Shown piece after piece: positions 20,303 through 29,757 of a stretch of DNA of 64,000 nt. The position numbers and the translations under genes were made by a program. The notes under the pieces are model-generated. The model worked only from the letters and a program-made list of their open reading frames with translations, had not been told where the DNA came from and made no database searches. The stretch's first letter is position 1. Each line of letters starts with the position of its first letter. The DNA lies in the NCBI GenBank assembly GCA_958450365.1, contig CAUEEP010000932.1, forward strand, positions 62,001 through 126,000, in the 5' to 3' direction. The DNA is from Mesorhabditis belari (lineage: Eukaryota > Nematoda > Chromadorea > Rhabditida > Rhabditidae).

Positions 20303-20640
20303 TTGAAAACTATTATTTTTAATGCATTTATCTATAAACCCAGAGGACATAAATTTGAAAACTATTAAAAACAACTCTAAATAATGACGTAAAAAACCAT
20401 TAAACGTAATAATCCATAGACAGAATTTCTGAATTTTTTGAAAACTATTATTTTTAATGCATTTATCTATAAGGACATAAATTTGGAAACTTTTAAAAAC
20501 AACTCTAAATAATGACGTAAAAAACCATTAAACGTAATAATCCATAGACAGAATTTCTGAATTTTTTGAAAACTATTATTTTTAATGCATTTATCTATAA
20601 ACCCAGAGGACATAAATTTGGAAACTTTCATTAAAATCTC
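20303..20640 (+). repeat. Tandem repeat, about 140-bp unit, 2.4 copies
   Basis: Units begin GAAAACTATTATTTTTAATG at about 20305, 20447 and 20569 and contain ATAATGACGTAAAAAACCAT. The middle unit lacks the ACCCAGAGG segment present in the outer two. Confidence 0.8.
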
Positions 20641-20715
20641 AAGTATATTACTTTTTTGTTCTATTTTTATATTTTTAAGCCTCTACTAATTTTTTTAACT
20701 TCTGTTTATAGATAG

Positions 20716-21029
20716 GCAGCAAGAAAGAGACTTCAACAGAGAAACGCGAAGATGTTGTACGAATGCACCAAAATGGACAGAAGCAGACGTTTATCTCTCG
20801 ATCTCTTGGTCTTTCAAAGAGTACTGTATCAAAAACTTTAAAAAGATACGCTCGAACTGGAACAGCAAATGCTCATAAGCATACGGGAAAACACAGAAAG
20901 ACGACAAAAGGAGATGGTTTGCAGATGAAAACTCTTTCAAAGGCTGATCCAAAGAAGTCATCGATCGAGATTTATGCCGATTTGCCTGACAAAGTCAAAA
21001 AGGAAATTAGTTTAAAGACCGTACAACGT
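20716..21029 (+). pseudogene. Tc1-like transposase N-terminal fragment
   Basis: The frame gives RMHQNGQKQTFISRSLGLSK, then STVSKTLKRYARTGTANAHK. This is the first helix-turn-helix and linker of a Tc1-type transposase. It continues to DLPDKVKKEISLKTVQRQL and then runs, without a break, into F-box-family flank sequence (about 21030), so the catalytic domain is gone. The junction falls on GTCAACTCTCCTTAAAGAGT, which also occurs in family flanks. Confidence 0.75.
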
Positions 21030-21300
21030 CAACTCTCCTTAAAGAGTGTCAACTTACACTACAATCACATCTTACACTATCGGTGTGATCGAGAAGAAAA
21101 ACCCTCCAAAAACAAATCATTTTACACTAAAAAAAGCGACTTGCAACTCTCAGATTCGTATCCTGAATCAACCGTTCACTTGATTTCTTTACTCCCAATT
21201 GATTTTTTGTCACAAGTTTTGGCTGAAATCTGGAAATGACAATGTTTTTAGGTCTCTAACCCGGAAAAGTGATGGGTCAAATATTGGTATACTTGGCTCA
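21030..21300 (+). repeat. F-box-family 3' flank fused to the Tc1 fragment
   Basis: It matches 9285-9540 (CTACAATCACATCTTACACT-type run, GAGAAGAAAAACCCTCCAAA). There is no gene immediately upstream, which shows that the flank alone has been copied. Confidence 0.6.
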
Positions 21301-21310
21301 TACGTCTTTT

Positions 21311-21412
21311 AGTCTGGCTATAGAAGACCGGCCTCGAATAGAAGACGGAGTCTAGGGGTGATTGAAAAAAAATAGAAGACCGGTCTTCTATTCGAGTAAA
21401 TACGGTACCTGT
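21311..21412. mobile_element. Partial foldback with ACCGTATTTACTCGAATAG end
   Basis: The right end reads CTATTCGAGTAAATACGGTA, the reverse of the terminal repeat also seen at 62608. Inner copies of AATAGAAGACCGG-like sequence repeat within the piece. The left end is missing. Confidence 0.55.
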
Positions 21413-21599
21413 TTTTTTCGGCAAAGGCAAAGGCGTAAATAACGAGACACTTTTCTTGAAAAAAAAGAGAGAGAAGAGATTACCTACGCTTTTATGTCCT
21501 ACAAAAAGTGATAACTAAAATATTATTTCTGATATTTTTTCCCTTGTTTTTGATCGTCCATATATATTGCTTTCACAGCTGAATTGCTGACGTTTGGAA

Positions 21600-21788
21600 C
21601 TAACAAAGGTACCCGTGATTTGGACAGTCTTATTGATTCTATCTTATTGAGGGCAGATGTGAAATTTTCAAAGAGAAGGCAAAATATGACTCCAATTACG
21701 TTCGCGCGCTGCTTTGCTTCGGGCATTTTCCTCGCCTTTAGTCCTCCAATCATCCAATACATAACTTTTTCCCTAACAAAAAGAATTC
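21600..21788 (+). promoter_or_regulatory. Conserved upstream block of F-box-like copy 4
   Basis: It contains GCTTTGCTTCGGGCATTTTC and CAATCATCCAATACATAACT, as upstream of copies 1 to 3. It ends only a few bases before the ATG. Confidence 0.45.
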
Positions 21789-22832
21789 ATGACTTTCCAA
21801 AGCTTCTCTTCTTTGCCGTCTCTTCTCAAAACACGGATTCTGCATAAATTGAGGGCGTTTGAGGCACTTCAATTGCTGGAAGTGAATCACGATCTGCGCT
21901 CATTCGTCCTATTTTGCGGGCCTATCCCTTCAAATTTCGAACGTGTTGAAGTGGAGCTGTACAACGCGAAAATAGATGAGGACAACGGACGAATTGTGGC
22001 AAGTGCGATTGGTATTCAGATGTTATATCACATTATATCACAAGATGATAACATTTGGCTTTCTTTTTTTAGCGAGCGAAGTAGGTACGCACGAGGTGCG
22101 ATTGTGCAAGTGAGTCCCCTTCACGGGCGACTTTTTCGAAAGCTTGCACATTTCGTCAAATTGGAAATAAGCTGCATTGAAACCAGCTTTACCAGGAGTT
22201 ACCCAAAATTTGATGTCCAGAAGTTTTTGCCACTTAATAAGGGAAAGCCTTTGGACTACGTAGGCTTCGAATTCAAGGGAGATTCAGGCGTCACTCGCTC
22301 GCTGCTCTCAATGTATAATACAATCCAATTGTGCAAAGGCGTGAGAATGACTTTTCCAGATGGCAATCGTGATGTTTCTGGTGACGTTAATCGTAAAATT
22401 CTGCGATTTATGGAGAATCGCTGGGTGCTCTGTGAGTTTCTCCATTTGGAATTTCTTCGTTTTGACCTTATCCAAGAAAATCTTTCGTTAATGAAAGAAG
22501 ATGTCTCGTTCATGCTATCATACAATAATTGGGAGAGTTTCGTGGATTGTGTGAAATTCTTCGTGAGGAGCATTCGTTTCAATGCTTGGCTTTCCATTGA
22601 ATTTCATGGCGATCAAGTGAGGAGCGGGGATCTGAGATACGAGCAACTGACTTCTATCTTCCTTCAGGCTCATATTCCGCTTGTTAAGAAGAAAGTACTT
22701 GAGAGGATCACGAAAGCCTCGTCTTTCATCGGCCTCCACACGCTTTTCCTTATGACATCAGTATCTACAAGTATCACTGTGAGCTTCAGCATTTTCAACA
22801 ATTTGTATGAATTAGAGAAATGCTTTTTTTGA
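21789..22832 (+). CDS. F-box-like family protein, copy 4 (347 aa, altered C-terminus)
   Basis: Single exon from ATG 21789. The N-terminal F-box-like module is followed by QVSPLHGRLFRKLAHFVKLE, KFDVQKFLPLNKGKPLDYV, RSLLSMYNTIQLCKGV, FMENRWVLCEFL, LQAHIPLVKKKV. One base fewer than in copies 1 and 2 (about 22695-22715) shifts the frame before FHRPPHAF; the DNA for that motif is still there, but the ORF now reads SSFIGLHTLFLMTSVST and ends LYELEKCFF. Copy 3 lost the same motif by a different indel. Function as a ubiquitin-ligase adaptor is inferred. Confidence 0.7.
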   Translation: MTFQSFSSLPSLLKTRILHKLRAFEALQLLEVNHDLRSFVLFCGPIPSNFERVEVELYNAKIDEDNGRIVASAIGIQMLYHIISQDDNIWLSFFSERSRYARGAIVQVSPLHGRLFRKLAHFVKLEISCIETSFTRSYPKFDVQKFLPLNKGKPLDYVGFEFKGDSGVTRSLLSMYNTIQLCKGVRMTFPDGNRDVSGDVNRKILRFMENRWVLCEFLHLEFLRFDLIQENLSLMKEDVSFMLSYNNWESFVDCVKFFVRSIRFNAWLSIEFHGDQVRSGDLRYEQLTSIFLQAHIPLVKKKVLERITKASSFIGLHTLFLMTSVSTSITVSFSIFNNLYELEKCFF

Positions 22833-23330
22833 TCGTCAGGTTGTGAAATTTCATGATATATGTCTGATTTTTTCAAGTTTCTCATTTCGGCTTTTTCTGA
22901 TTCTCTTACGATTTAAAATCTAGATTAGATAGTTTATTCGCTGCAAAATGTTTGCCTCTTTAAGACAAAAAAAGTGATTATATGTGACGAATAAATACTG
23001 TACAAAACAACGAAATGCTACACTATTGGTATAACATATCGAACTTTCCTTAAAAAGTGTCTACATACACTACAGTCAAATCTTACACGAACGGTGTGAT
23101 CGAGAAGAAAACTCTTCCAAAATAAGTCACTTTACAATGGAAAAAAGACAAAATCCGACTTGCAACTTTCAGATTCGAATCCTGAATCAACCGTTTGCTC
23201 GATTCCTTGACTCCCAATTAACTTTTTGTCACAATTTTTGGCTAGATTCTTGAAATTACAATGGTTTTTTAGCTCTTTAACCCAGAAATAGTTATGGATC
23301 AAATATAGGTATACTTGGCTCCTACGTCTT
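22833..23330 (+). repeat. 3' flank of F-box-like copy 4
   Basis: The conserved flank holds AATAAA in TGTGACGAATAAATACTG at about 22985-23002 and continues with CAGATTCGAATCCTGA. It ends where the foldback-containing repeat begins. Confidence 0.65.
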
Positions 23331-23337
23331 TTAGTCT

Positions 23338-23620
23338 GCCTACAACTGTTCATTCACTGACTGGGTTACTGCAGCCAGGCCACTGTTCAAAAGAATAGCT
23401 AATGTATTTCTTTTCGTCTCAAAATCCCTGGTTAGCGTAGTCCTAAAATTCGATACAGTTACCGTAGTCCGTTCGTTTCGCTGCAGAAATTTATAGCCGT
23501 GGTCTCTTAGCTTTAAGAAGGAATCGAGAAGGAAATTTTCTGCACAGTTTGATAATCTGGATAAAGTTATAGCACTCTCATTAGAGGAATTTGGTAGCTG
23601 GGTGACTTTATCAAATATCG
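23338..23620. repeat. Foldback-containing repeat, inverted copy 2
   Basis: Reverse-strand match to 19565-20110: CAACTGTTCATTCACTGACT, GCGTAGTCCTAAAATTCG, CTCTCATTAGAGGAATTTGG. Confidence 0.7.
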
Positions 23621-23639
23621 AATCACTGAGCATTGTGCT

Positions 23640-24290
23640 ACTTTTTCGAAATCGGTTTGATATGGAAATCATTGAAGGATTTGGTATGGTATCTCAAAGT
23701 AAGCGTCACTTATTTCTTTTGGCGCTTGTGGAATATCCGCTGGGGAGTGTCTCAAAATCATAGGTTGAAGTCTCTCTCAATCATAGGTTGAAGTTAGGCT
23801 AAATTCGTACCCCACTGGATACTTCTTTTAAATCATTTCTCACTATTTTAGAGAAGTCATCAAGGTGTTCATTTCACAATGTGTACAATGTAAAGTTAAA
23901 CACTGCACATCAAAGAAAGGAAGAGTCGTCAGGCCAATTCTTACCGAGCACCCAAACTAACGGTGTCAACTTGATCTCCTTGATTTGCAAGCAGTGCCCA
24001 ATGGTGCCTTTAAGTTCATTATAGCTCATCAGGTTTTTTGATCAAAAATCAAAATATTTTTATAAAAAATCTAGATCATATGGCAAAAGTTGTGTTATTG
24101 CGGCCTTTGAAAGGAAAAACTGCTCAAGAAGTGTACGCCAATCTAAAAGAAATATTCCGAAATTTGGCGCGCCAAAGCTTTTATAAAACGGCATTTTTGG
24201 AACAAAAACTTTCAAATAAGAAATTCTGATTTTTTTTAGATAATCGGAGAGAATTTGCAAACAAAACGATTGGAGGTCTGTTATCTTCAC
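23640..24290 (+). pseudogene. Decayed retroelement integrase
   Basis: 23640-23860 is the inverted copy of the repeat at 10300 and 17530. Then one frame reads FISQCVQCKVKHCTSKKG (the CxxC of an integrase zinc-binding domain), VVRPILTEHPN, a stop, and QLDLLDLQAVPNGAFKFII. After another stop comes KNLDHMAKVVLLRPLKGKTA. A shifted frame after 24235 reads DNRREFANK, the second catalytic Asp region. The order and spacing are those of integrases of nematode Ty3-like elements. Stops, a frame change and an AT-rich insertion at about 24165-24235 show it is dead. Confidence 0.75.
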
Positions 24291-24476
24291 TCTGCACTTC
24301 TGCTTTCACTGCCGCAACGCACTGCTATCTTCCTTCAGGCTTACATTCCGCTCGTTGAGAGGCAAGTATTTGTGGGGGTTTACAAATGCTTTTCTTTCAT
24401 TCGCCTCCACACACTTTTCGCTATCAAATTAAGATGTACAACAGTTCGTGTTTCCTAGATAAAATCTTTTATTGAT
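24291..24476 (+). pseudogene. F-box-like family C-terminal scrap
   Basis: The frame TAIFLQAYIPLVERQVFVG followed by SFIRLHTLFAIK aligns with the last 60 residues of the family, in the same shifted frame as copy 4. It joins directly to the integrase remnant upstream. Confidence 0.65.
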
Positions 24477-24831
24477 CGTCACGTTGTGAAATTTCATGAT
24501 GGCTGTGGTTCTCCATTTCAGCCTTTTCTGACTCGTTTAACATTTTATTTCTACAATAAGTATTTGATTGGATGCAAAATCTTTGGCTCTTTAAGGAAAA
24601 AATGTGATTTTTGGTGCGAATATGTGACGAATAAATATTGTAGACTGCAATGCAATGTTAAACTATTGGTATAACACATTACCTGCGCCGAAATTGGTAT
24701 TTTTATTTTGCTATTGATCAAATCTCTATGGTACGTAATTCTTAAAAATTTTTTTTAATACTTGAGATTCCAATTCTCATAGAACCTAGGCTTTTATGAA
24801 ACCATTAGAAATTCATTTCCGAAATTTGCAG

Positions 24832-25934
24832 GGCCCATTTCGACCGGATGTTCATTCAAGCGGCCGATAAGACGAAAAAGAAAAGAAGCAGCAAGAAGAA
24901 AGACAAGAAGGAGCACAACAAGGGCCAAGACTGCAACAACGAGCAGAAGAAAATACTTTGAGGCCACAAGAACAGCCACAGCAACGACGACAAAAGGAAC
25001 AACCAGCCCAAGCGAAGTCTTGCAAGGTTCTACAGGCCGCACAGCAAAAACAATTACCACTGTCGTCACCAAGATGGAAACCTTCCGTAGAAGTTGAGGA
25101 GAATTCGTCAAGTGAAGAGGATTTCCTGACAAGCAAATTATCGAGTAGGTTTATTTAAATTTTGTCGGTTTAAACTTTTGAAACGATGCGTAGTTTTTGT
25201 TTCAAAAGGTAAAACTAGGCTCTAAAAATATGAATTCTCTCTTTTCAGGCTCCCCTACCAACTGGTTGGAGAGTATCAAGCCGATGTCTGGATATCAGAA
25301 AGTTTCTCCGGCTGAAATGGCAAAGTCTCTTGGGTAAAGGTGCGTTTTAGCGAATTTTATCACTTTGCTTTGTATTGGATAAGCTTTTGAGTAGATTATG
25401 CTAAATTTCAAGGGCTTTTCAATACTTTTGTTTAGAGAGATTTCAAAACGAGTTTGACGAGCGATTTGAAGCCACTCAAGAAGAAGAAGCAGGAATTTTC
25501 GGAGAGAATTTCAGCACTCAAATGAAAAGGTATTCAATTAATTATTTGGCAAATTTTTGATACTTTTCTCCAGTACTATATTAAATTTCACCCGTATCTG
25601 TCTCAAGATATCTTATGCCCAAATTAGCAATTTTAAATCACTAACCATTTTTTTAGAAAACTTTTGCCGGTCCATCCGTCTCCTTGCAAGTTCCACAAGC
25701 GGCCACTCAACTCACGAAAACACAGCCGGCTAATAAAGAAATGAAAATTAAACAGGTAAAATTTGCAGAACTTTATCCAGATTTCTTGTTTTCTAGGTCT
25801 CCTTCTCGAATCTGGCCGCTGATGCTCTTGAAAGTCTTGTGAAAGTCTCAAAAAGTCTTGAAAATCTACCGCAAATGCCCGTCAAATCGTCGCTTTTGTA
25901 CAAGCTGAAAAAGAGTTTTGAGGTGGCGGCGAAG
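24832..25934 (+). CDS. Duplicated multi-exon gene of unknown function, copy C
   Basis: Probable exons with good borders: 24832-25148 (acceptor TTTGCAG, donor GTAG/GTTTAT), 25259-25333 (TTTTCAG, donor GG/GTAAAG), 25436-25529 (TTTAG, AAAG/GTATT), 25658-25755 (TTTTTTAG, ACAG/GTAAAA) and 25787-25934 (TTTCTAG, GAAG/GTGAGG). Readable peptides are a Gln-rich stretch, WKPSVEVEENSSSEEDFLT, SGYQKVSPAEMAKSLG, QVPQAATQLTKTQPANKE and NLAADALESLVKVSKSLENL. The phases do not all join: exon 1 to 2 and exon 3 to 4 need different frames from those that look coding, and exon 3 ends in a stop in one frame in this copy and in copy A. It is either decayed or modelled wrongly at one border. No family is recognised. 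26113-26230 repeats a block of copy A. Confidence 0.45.
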
Positions 25935-26234
25935 GTGAGGGTTGGTAAATTTAGTAAAAGGCAGTTAAACGTGTTGGTTAGGGTTAAGATTTTATGATAG
26001 CTTTTTATCGCTTTATGGCCTGCCTGACCTCAAAAATTTTGTATAGTTTAGGTATAGTTTTTTTTTGTTTTTGCTTTAAAAACGATTATCATACTACATC
26101 CTTTAATGCTTTCATTCAGACATCATTGGACACTTCAATGGCCACGAAGAATCTCGGTGATCGTTTTGATGAAGTGAGGCCATTGGAAAGGATTAAGCGA
26201 AAGAAAGAGAGGACACCCTTAAACTTTTAGTAAA

Positions 26235-26580
26235 GTTGAAACACCATAATTTGCATCGTATTTCAGATTCAAAAGTGGTTGATTTAATGATCAACGATCA
26301 ATATATAGCAATCATTTTTACAACAAGAGTAAGACATCAAGCCTTACTCTGACGGCAATACGGTAGCTTAGGTGTATTTTAGAATTTAGCTGGGAGAGTT
26401 GCCGGCCTGTACTGATTGACTACCATTTTTCTGATTTCAATGGCGACACCTTTGAAACCAGCTTCTCCTATTTGTGATTAGCTACCATTTTCTGATTTCA
26501 ATGACCACATTTTTGAAACTAACTTTCTCTTTTTGTCTTGATCCATTTGTTATCGGAGATTTCATACGTGCCCCGCCCTT
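26235..26580. repeat. Short tandem duplication, otherwise empty
   Basis: CTACCATTTTTCTGATTTCAATGG-type units of about 70 bp occur at about 26420 and 26490. No gene was seen. Confidence 0.45.
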
Positions 26581-26760
26581 TTTGCCATTAGCAATCTAAC
26601 TTTGAGCTCAAATTTCTTGGTATTGGGCTGTCCAATTTAAATAGTTTTTGTACCAATCGATAGAGAAAGACTTGGCGCACCTAATGGTACGAAGAATATT
26701 GAAAATGAAAACCCCCAACACCAAGATATTTGAGCTCAAAGTTAGATTGCTAATGGCAAA
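26581..26760. mobile_element. Foldback MITE, 180 bp
   Basis: Arms of about 42 bp: TTTGCCATTAGCAATCTAAC at the left and GTTAGATTGCTAATGGCAAA at the right, continuing TTTGAGCTCAAAT. The loop is about 95 bases. Confidence 0.8.
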
Positions 26761-26836
26761 TGTTATGCTGTTTGCTATGATCATATTTGCTATGGCGGGC
26801 CAATATTAAATGTCCCAAAATCCCATAAAGCCTCAC

Positions 26837-27043
26837 CCCAATGTAATCGTATATCCGATGTTTCGTTTCTAACGGCGGTGGAGCGTAGGCTTTAAATTCT
26901 CTCAACTGTGGCTTCGGTCTTTCCTCGGTTTGTGGTCGTGATTGATTTTGGAGATCTCTTTTCTGTGTCGTCGTTGCCACCATCATCACTTGTTGCGTGG
27001 TTGATGAAGAACCATTTGCGGCGATCAGCACCGCCTCATGGCT
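26837..27043 (-). CDS. Probable internal exon, protein not identified
   Basis: On the minus strand an exon of 69 codons runs from an acceptor (ATTTTACAG) to the donor GGG/GTGAGG with both borders in phase 0. It reads SHEAVLIAANGSSSTTQQV, KRDLQNQSRPQTEERPKPQL and YAPPPLETKHRIYDYIG. The Gln-, Thr- and Pro-rich composition is like a linker region. The open frame continues past the donor to 26750, but that part overlaps the foldback arm, so I prefer the spliced end. Partner exons were not found. Confidence 0.4.
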
Positions 27044-27125
27044 CTGTAAAATCGAATATCATTTTATAACTTAGTTATTAAACTTTCAGATCTTTTAGAT
27101 AAAGTTCAGATAAACATTTAAGATA

Positions 27126-28527
27126 TTAGGTTGTTCGGATATAAACAAGCGTTGTTGTTGTGAGAAAGAAGCTTTTAAAACATGTCTTTCTGTATTTAAA
27201 AGTACGTTATCTTGTGCATATTTGGAATCTTTTTAAACGGATGTTTAAACGGAACAAAAACATGTTATCCGGGTACTCAACCTTGCACGCTAACAACAGC
27301 ATCAGAATCAGCATCAGAACAACAGCCTCAGAATGCTCATTGCTTTACAATGAGCAATATGTGGGGATATTTAGGGTTAGTGGCGGAGTCGATCGATTAT
27401 GATCGATTAGCGATTAGCGATTAGCGGCGAGGTAAGGGAAAATGCATAATATCCAGTCATTTAACTGAATTGTTTGCATGCCTTTTGGAGCTTTTAAACT
27501 GTCTTTTTACTGTTCGGTTGATGTATTTACTTAATCTGTTTTTTTTGTGCGTTACTATGTTTGTTAATCTATTGATTGGCTGATGTATTCAATAAAGCGT
27601 TGAAGATACGAACACCACAATTTGAAGAAATACCTATTAGGTTGTTCGGATATAAACAAGCGTTGCTAAACTTATTGTTGTGAGAAAAGCTTTTAAAACA
27701 TGTCTTTCTGTATTTAAAAGTACGTTAACTTGTGTATATTTGGAATCTTTTTAAACGGATAATTTCTTATTTTTAAGATCTTTTTTCTTGCTTTAGATGA
27801 TCGACTTTAAATATTATCAAGTTTGCGTTCGACTTTGCGTTCGATTCAAACTGGGCAAAACAGTAGCGGAATCTCATTGAAATTTGGTCAAAGCATTTGG
27901 GAATGATGTATTGTTCGAAAGCCGATGCTGAGCCTGGTTCCAACGCTTTCGGAATGGTGATGAAAGCCTCGAGGATGATGAACACTCTCGTCGATCTCAT
28001 GACCTCAAGACCTCAAACGGTAGACAACGATACTTTGAGGGCTGTAATCGAATCGGATCCATGTCAAACGACGCGTGAACTTGCTCAACAGTTTCTATGT
28101 TCAAATTCTACTATTGATGAGTATCTCCACGCCATTGGAAAGGCGATCAGATACGGGAAATGACTTCCTCACAAGTTAAGCAGTGCAAACGCTCGTTTTG
28201 GATTTGGTAAAAGCATTTGGGAATGATGTATTGTCCGAAAGCCGATGCCGAGCCTGGTTCCAACGCTTTCGGAGTGCTGATGAAAGTCTCGAGGATGATG
28301 AACACTCTCGTCGATCTCCGTCGACCTCCGTCGACCTCAAACGGTCGACAACGATACTTGGAGGGCTGCAATCGAATCGGATCCATGTCAACGCGTGAAC
28401 TTGCTCAACAGTTTCTATGTTCAAATTCTACTCCATCTCTACGCCATTGGAAAGACGATCTGATGCGGGAAATAGCTTCCTCCCGAGTTAAGCAGTGCAA
28501 ACGCTCGTTTATATCCGAACAACCTAA
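27126..28527 (+). mobile_element. Mariner element remnant with two nested 5' ends
   Basis: Flanked by TA, it starts TTAGGTTGTTCGGATATAAA and ends TTTATATCCGAACAACCTAA, a clear terminal inverted repeat. A second copy of the same 5' end (about 110 bp) occurs at 27630. Inside, about 27890-28160 and 28205-28500 are two diverged copies of the transposase N-terminus: ESRCRAWFQRFRSADESLED, then TTRELAQQFLCSNSTIDEYL with HAIGK. Stops and the lack of a catalytic domain make it dead. Confidence 0.8.
27240..27440 (+). other. Cysteine-containing coding-like stretch between mariner ends
   Basis: Between the two mariner 5' ends a 70-codon frame (27212-27424) reads NGCLNGTKTCYPGTQPCTLT and QQPQNAHCFTMSNMWGYLG, with a spacing of cysteines like a small extracellular domain. 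It ends near AGGCGAG/GTAAGG-like sequence. I do not recognise it. It may be a captured exon. Confidence 0.3.
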
Positions 28528-28718
28528 TAAAAGAAAATTATTGACGATGATTTTATGAGGTTCAAGGCTTTCAACTCACTCATCTACCTATTCAAAACTA
28601 AAACATATCATCAGATTATTAATTTTTAAGCTAAGCGGCCGCAAGATTAGCTTTTAAATCTCAATTTAGTAATGGTATCTTCCGGAATTTGTCTGTTTCT
28701 TTTTTCTAATCCATTTTC

Positions 28719-28882
28719 TATGTCTCCTTTCTCTTTCTACCGTAATCTTACGTTTATTTTTATCCAATCTATTCACTTTTTGTCTGTTTTTTTCACAAAG
28801 GATATCAAAAGATACAAAAAGTGAATGGATTGGATAAAAATTGGAACAAGATTACGATAGATGGGGGAAGGAGACACGGTTT
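28719..28882. mobile_element. Foldback MITE with TGTCTCCTTTCTC ends, copy 1
   Basis: Left arm CTTTCTACCGTAATCTTAC with ATCCAATCTATTCACTTTTT; right arm AAAAAGTGAATGGATTGGAT with AAGATTACGATAG and GGAGACA. It is a near-complete palindrome. Copy 2 is at 48764-48935. Confidence 0.8.
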
Positions 28883-29132
28883 AGGGAACTTATTATAACT
28901 TCAAGAAATAATTAATATCTCCAATTGATTCGCCGACGTCGAAAACCCCCAGGCACAAATTTACAGCTGAATATCTTTTTTGGACTATCTACAGATCCCT
29001 GTAAATGACTGGCGAGGTGTTCTTTGTCCGACCGCTTAATCGCTCGCTTTCTGGCAAATCGCTCCGGTATATAAGACTTCCGTTTCCCAAAAAGGGAAAG
29101 GAGTGGTTAGCGGCTGAGCCAGCTTTACCGCT
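28883..29132. other. No gene; repeat fragment and a TATA-like motif
   Basis: CGAAAACCCCCAGGCACAAA at about 28940 is a fragment of the repeat at 36720-37340. GGTATATAAG at about 29067 could be a TATA box for the small frame that follows. Confidence 0.35.
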
Positions 29133-29144
29133 TTGAGCCTCACT

Positions 29145-29366
29145 ATGCTCAAATTTTTGGGAGCAACTTTTGCCTCAAATTTGGCGGCATTTTTGATACA
29201 AATTCCTCATTCCGTCAAATCAGAATCGTCCAAAAGTGCCCAAAATGGGAGAACTGCTGCAGATCCAGAGGAGAACCAGATCCAAGAGCTTTTTCTCTCA
29301 ATTCTCCCAGAATTCTTTAAACCAATCAACCTCTATTTCTTTATTTTGTATCATTTGAAAACCTAA
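29145..29366 (+). CDS. Possible small secreted or membrane protein (73 aa)
   Basis: An ATG at 29145 lies 78 bases after a TATATAAG. The frame begins MLKFLGATFASNLAAFLIQI, a plausible signal or anchor segment, followed by a polar part (SESSKSAQNGRTAADPEENQ) and a hydrophobic tail. Its last ten codons lie in a repeat that recurs at 33987, so the original end may be lost. No family recognised. Confidence 0.3.
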   Translation: MLKFLGATFASNLAAFLIQIPHSVKSESSKSAQNGRTAADPEENQIQELFLSILPEFFKPINLYFFILYHLKT

Positions 29367-29497
29367 AGTGTCCTCTTTAGAAGAAAAGTTTGCATAATAT
29401 TAGTTCTAGAAAAAGTTATGGAGTCTCAAAGCGTGAGTTTTATTCAATAGCGACTTTTACGGACATTCCTGGTATGTATCGTGCTTAGAAAACTAGA
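29347..29497 (+). repeat. 150-bp repeat, first copy
   Basis: GTATCATTTGAAAACCTAAA through AAGTTATGGAGTCTCAAAGC to TCGTGCTTAGAAAACT recurs at 33987-34133 with few changes. Confidence 0.8.
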
Positions 29498-29534
29498 ATA
29501 AGAATCATTTTCGATTTAAACTCTAAAATTTACT

Positions 29535-29757
29535 TTATACTTTAGAATCTAATGTACTTTAGAATCTAATGTACTTTAGAATCGAATGTACTTTAGAATC
29601 GAATGTACTTTAGAATCCAATGTACTTTAGAATCTAATGTACTTTAGAATCTAATGTACTTTAGAATCTAATGTACTTTAGAATAGAATGTACTTTAGAA
29701 TCTAATGTACTTTAGAATAGAATGTACTTTAGAATCCAATGTACTTTAGAATCTAAT
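29535..29757 (+). repeat. 17-bp minisatellite, about 13 units
   Basis: The unit is TGTACTTTAGAATCTAA, with variants in the last four bases (TCGAA, TAGAA, TCCAA). The array is regular and has no indels. Confidence 0.9.
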
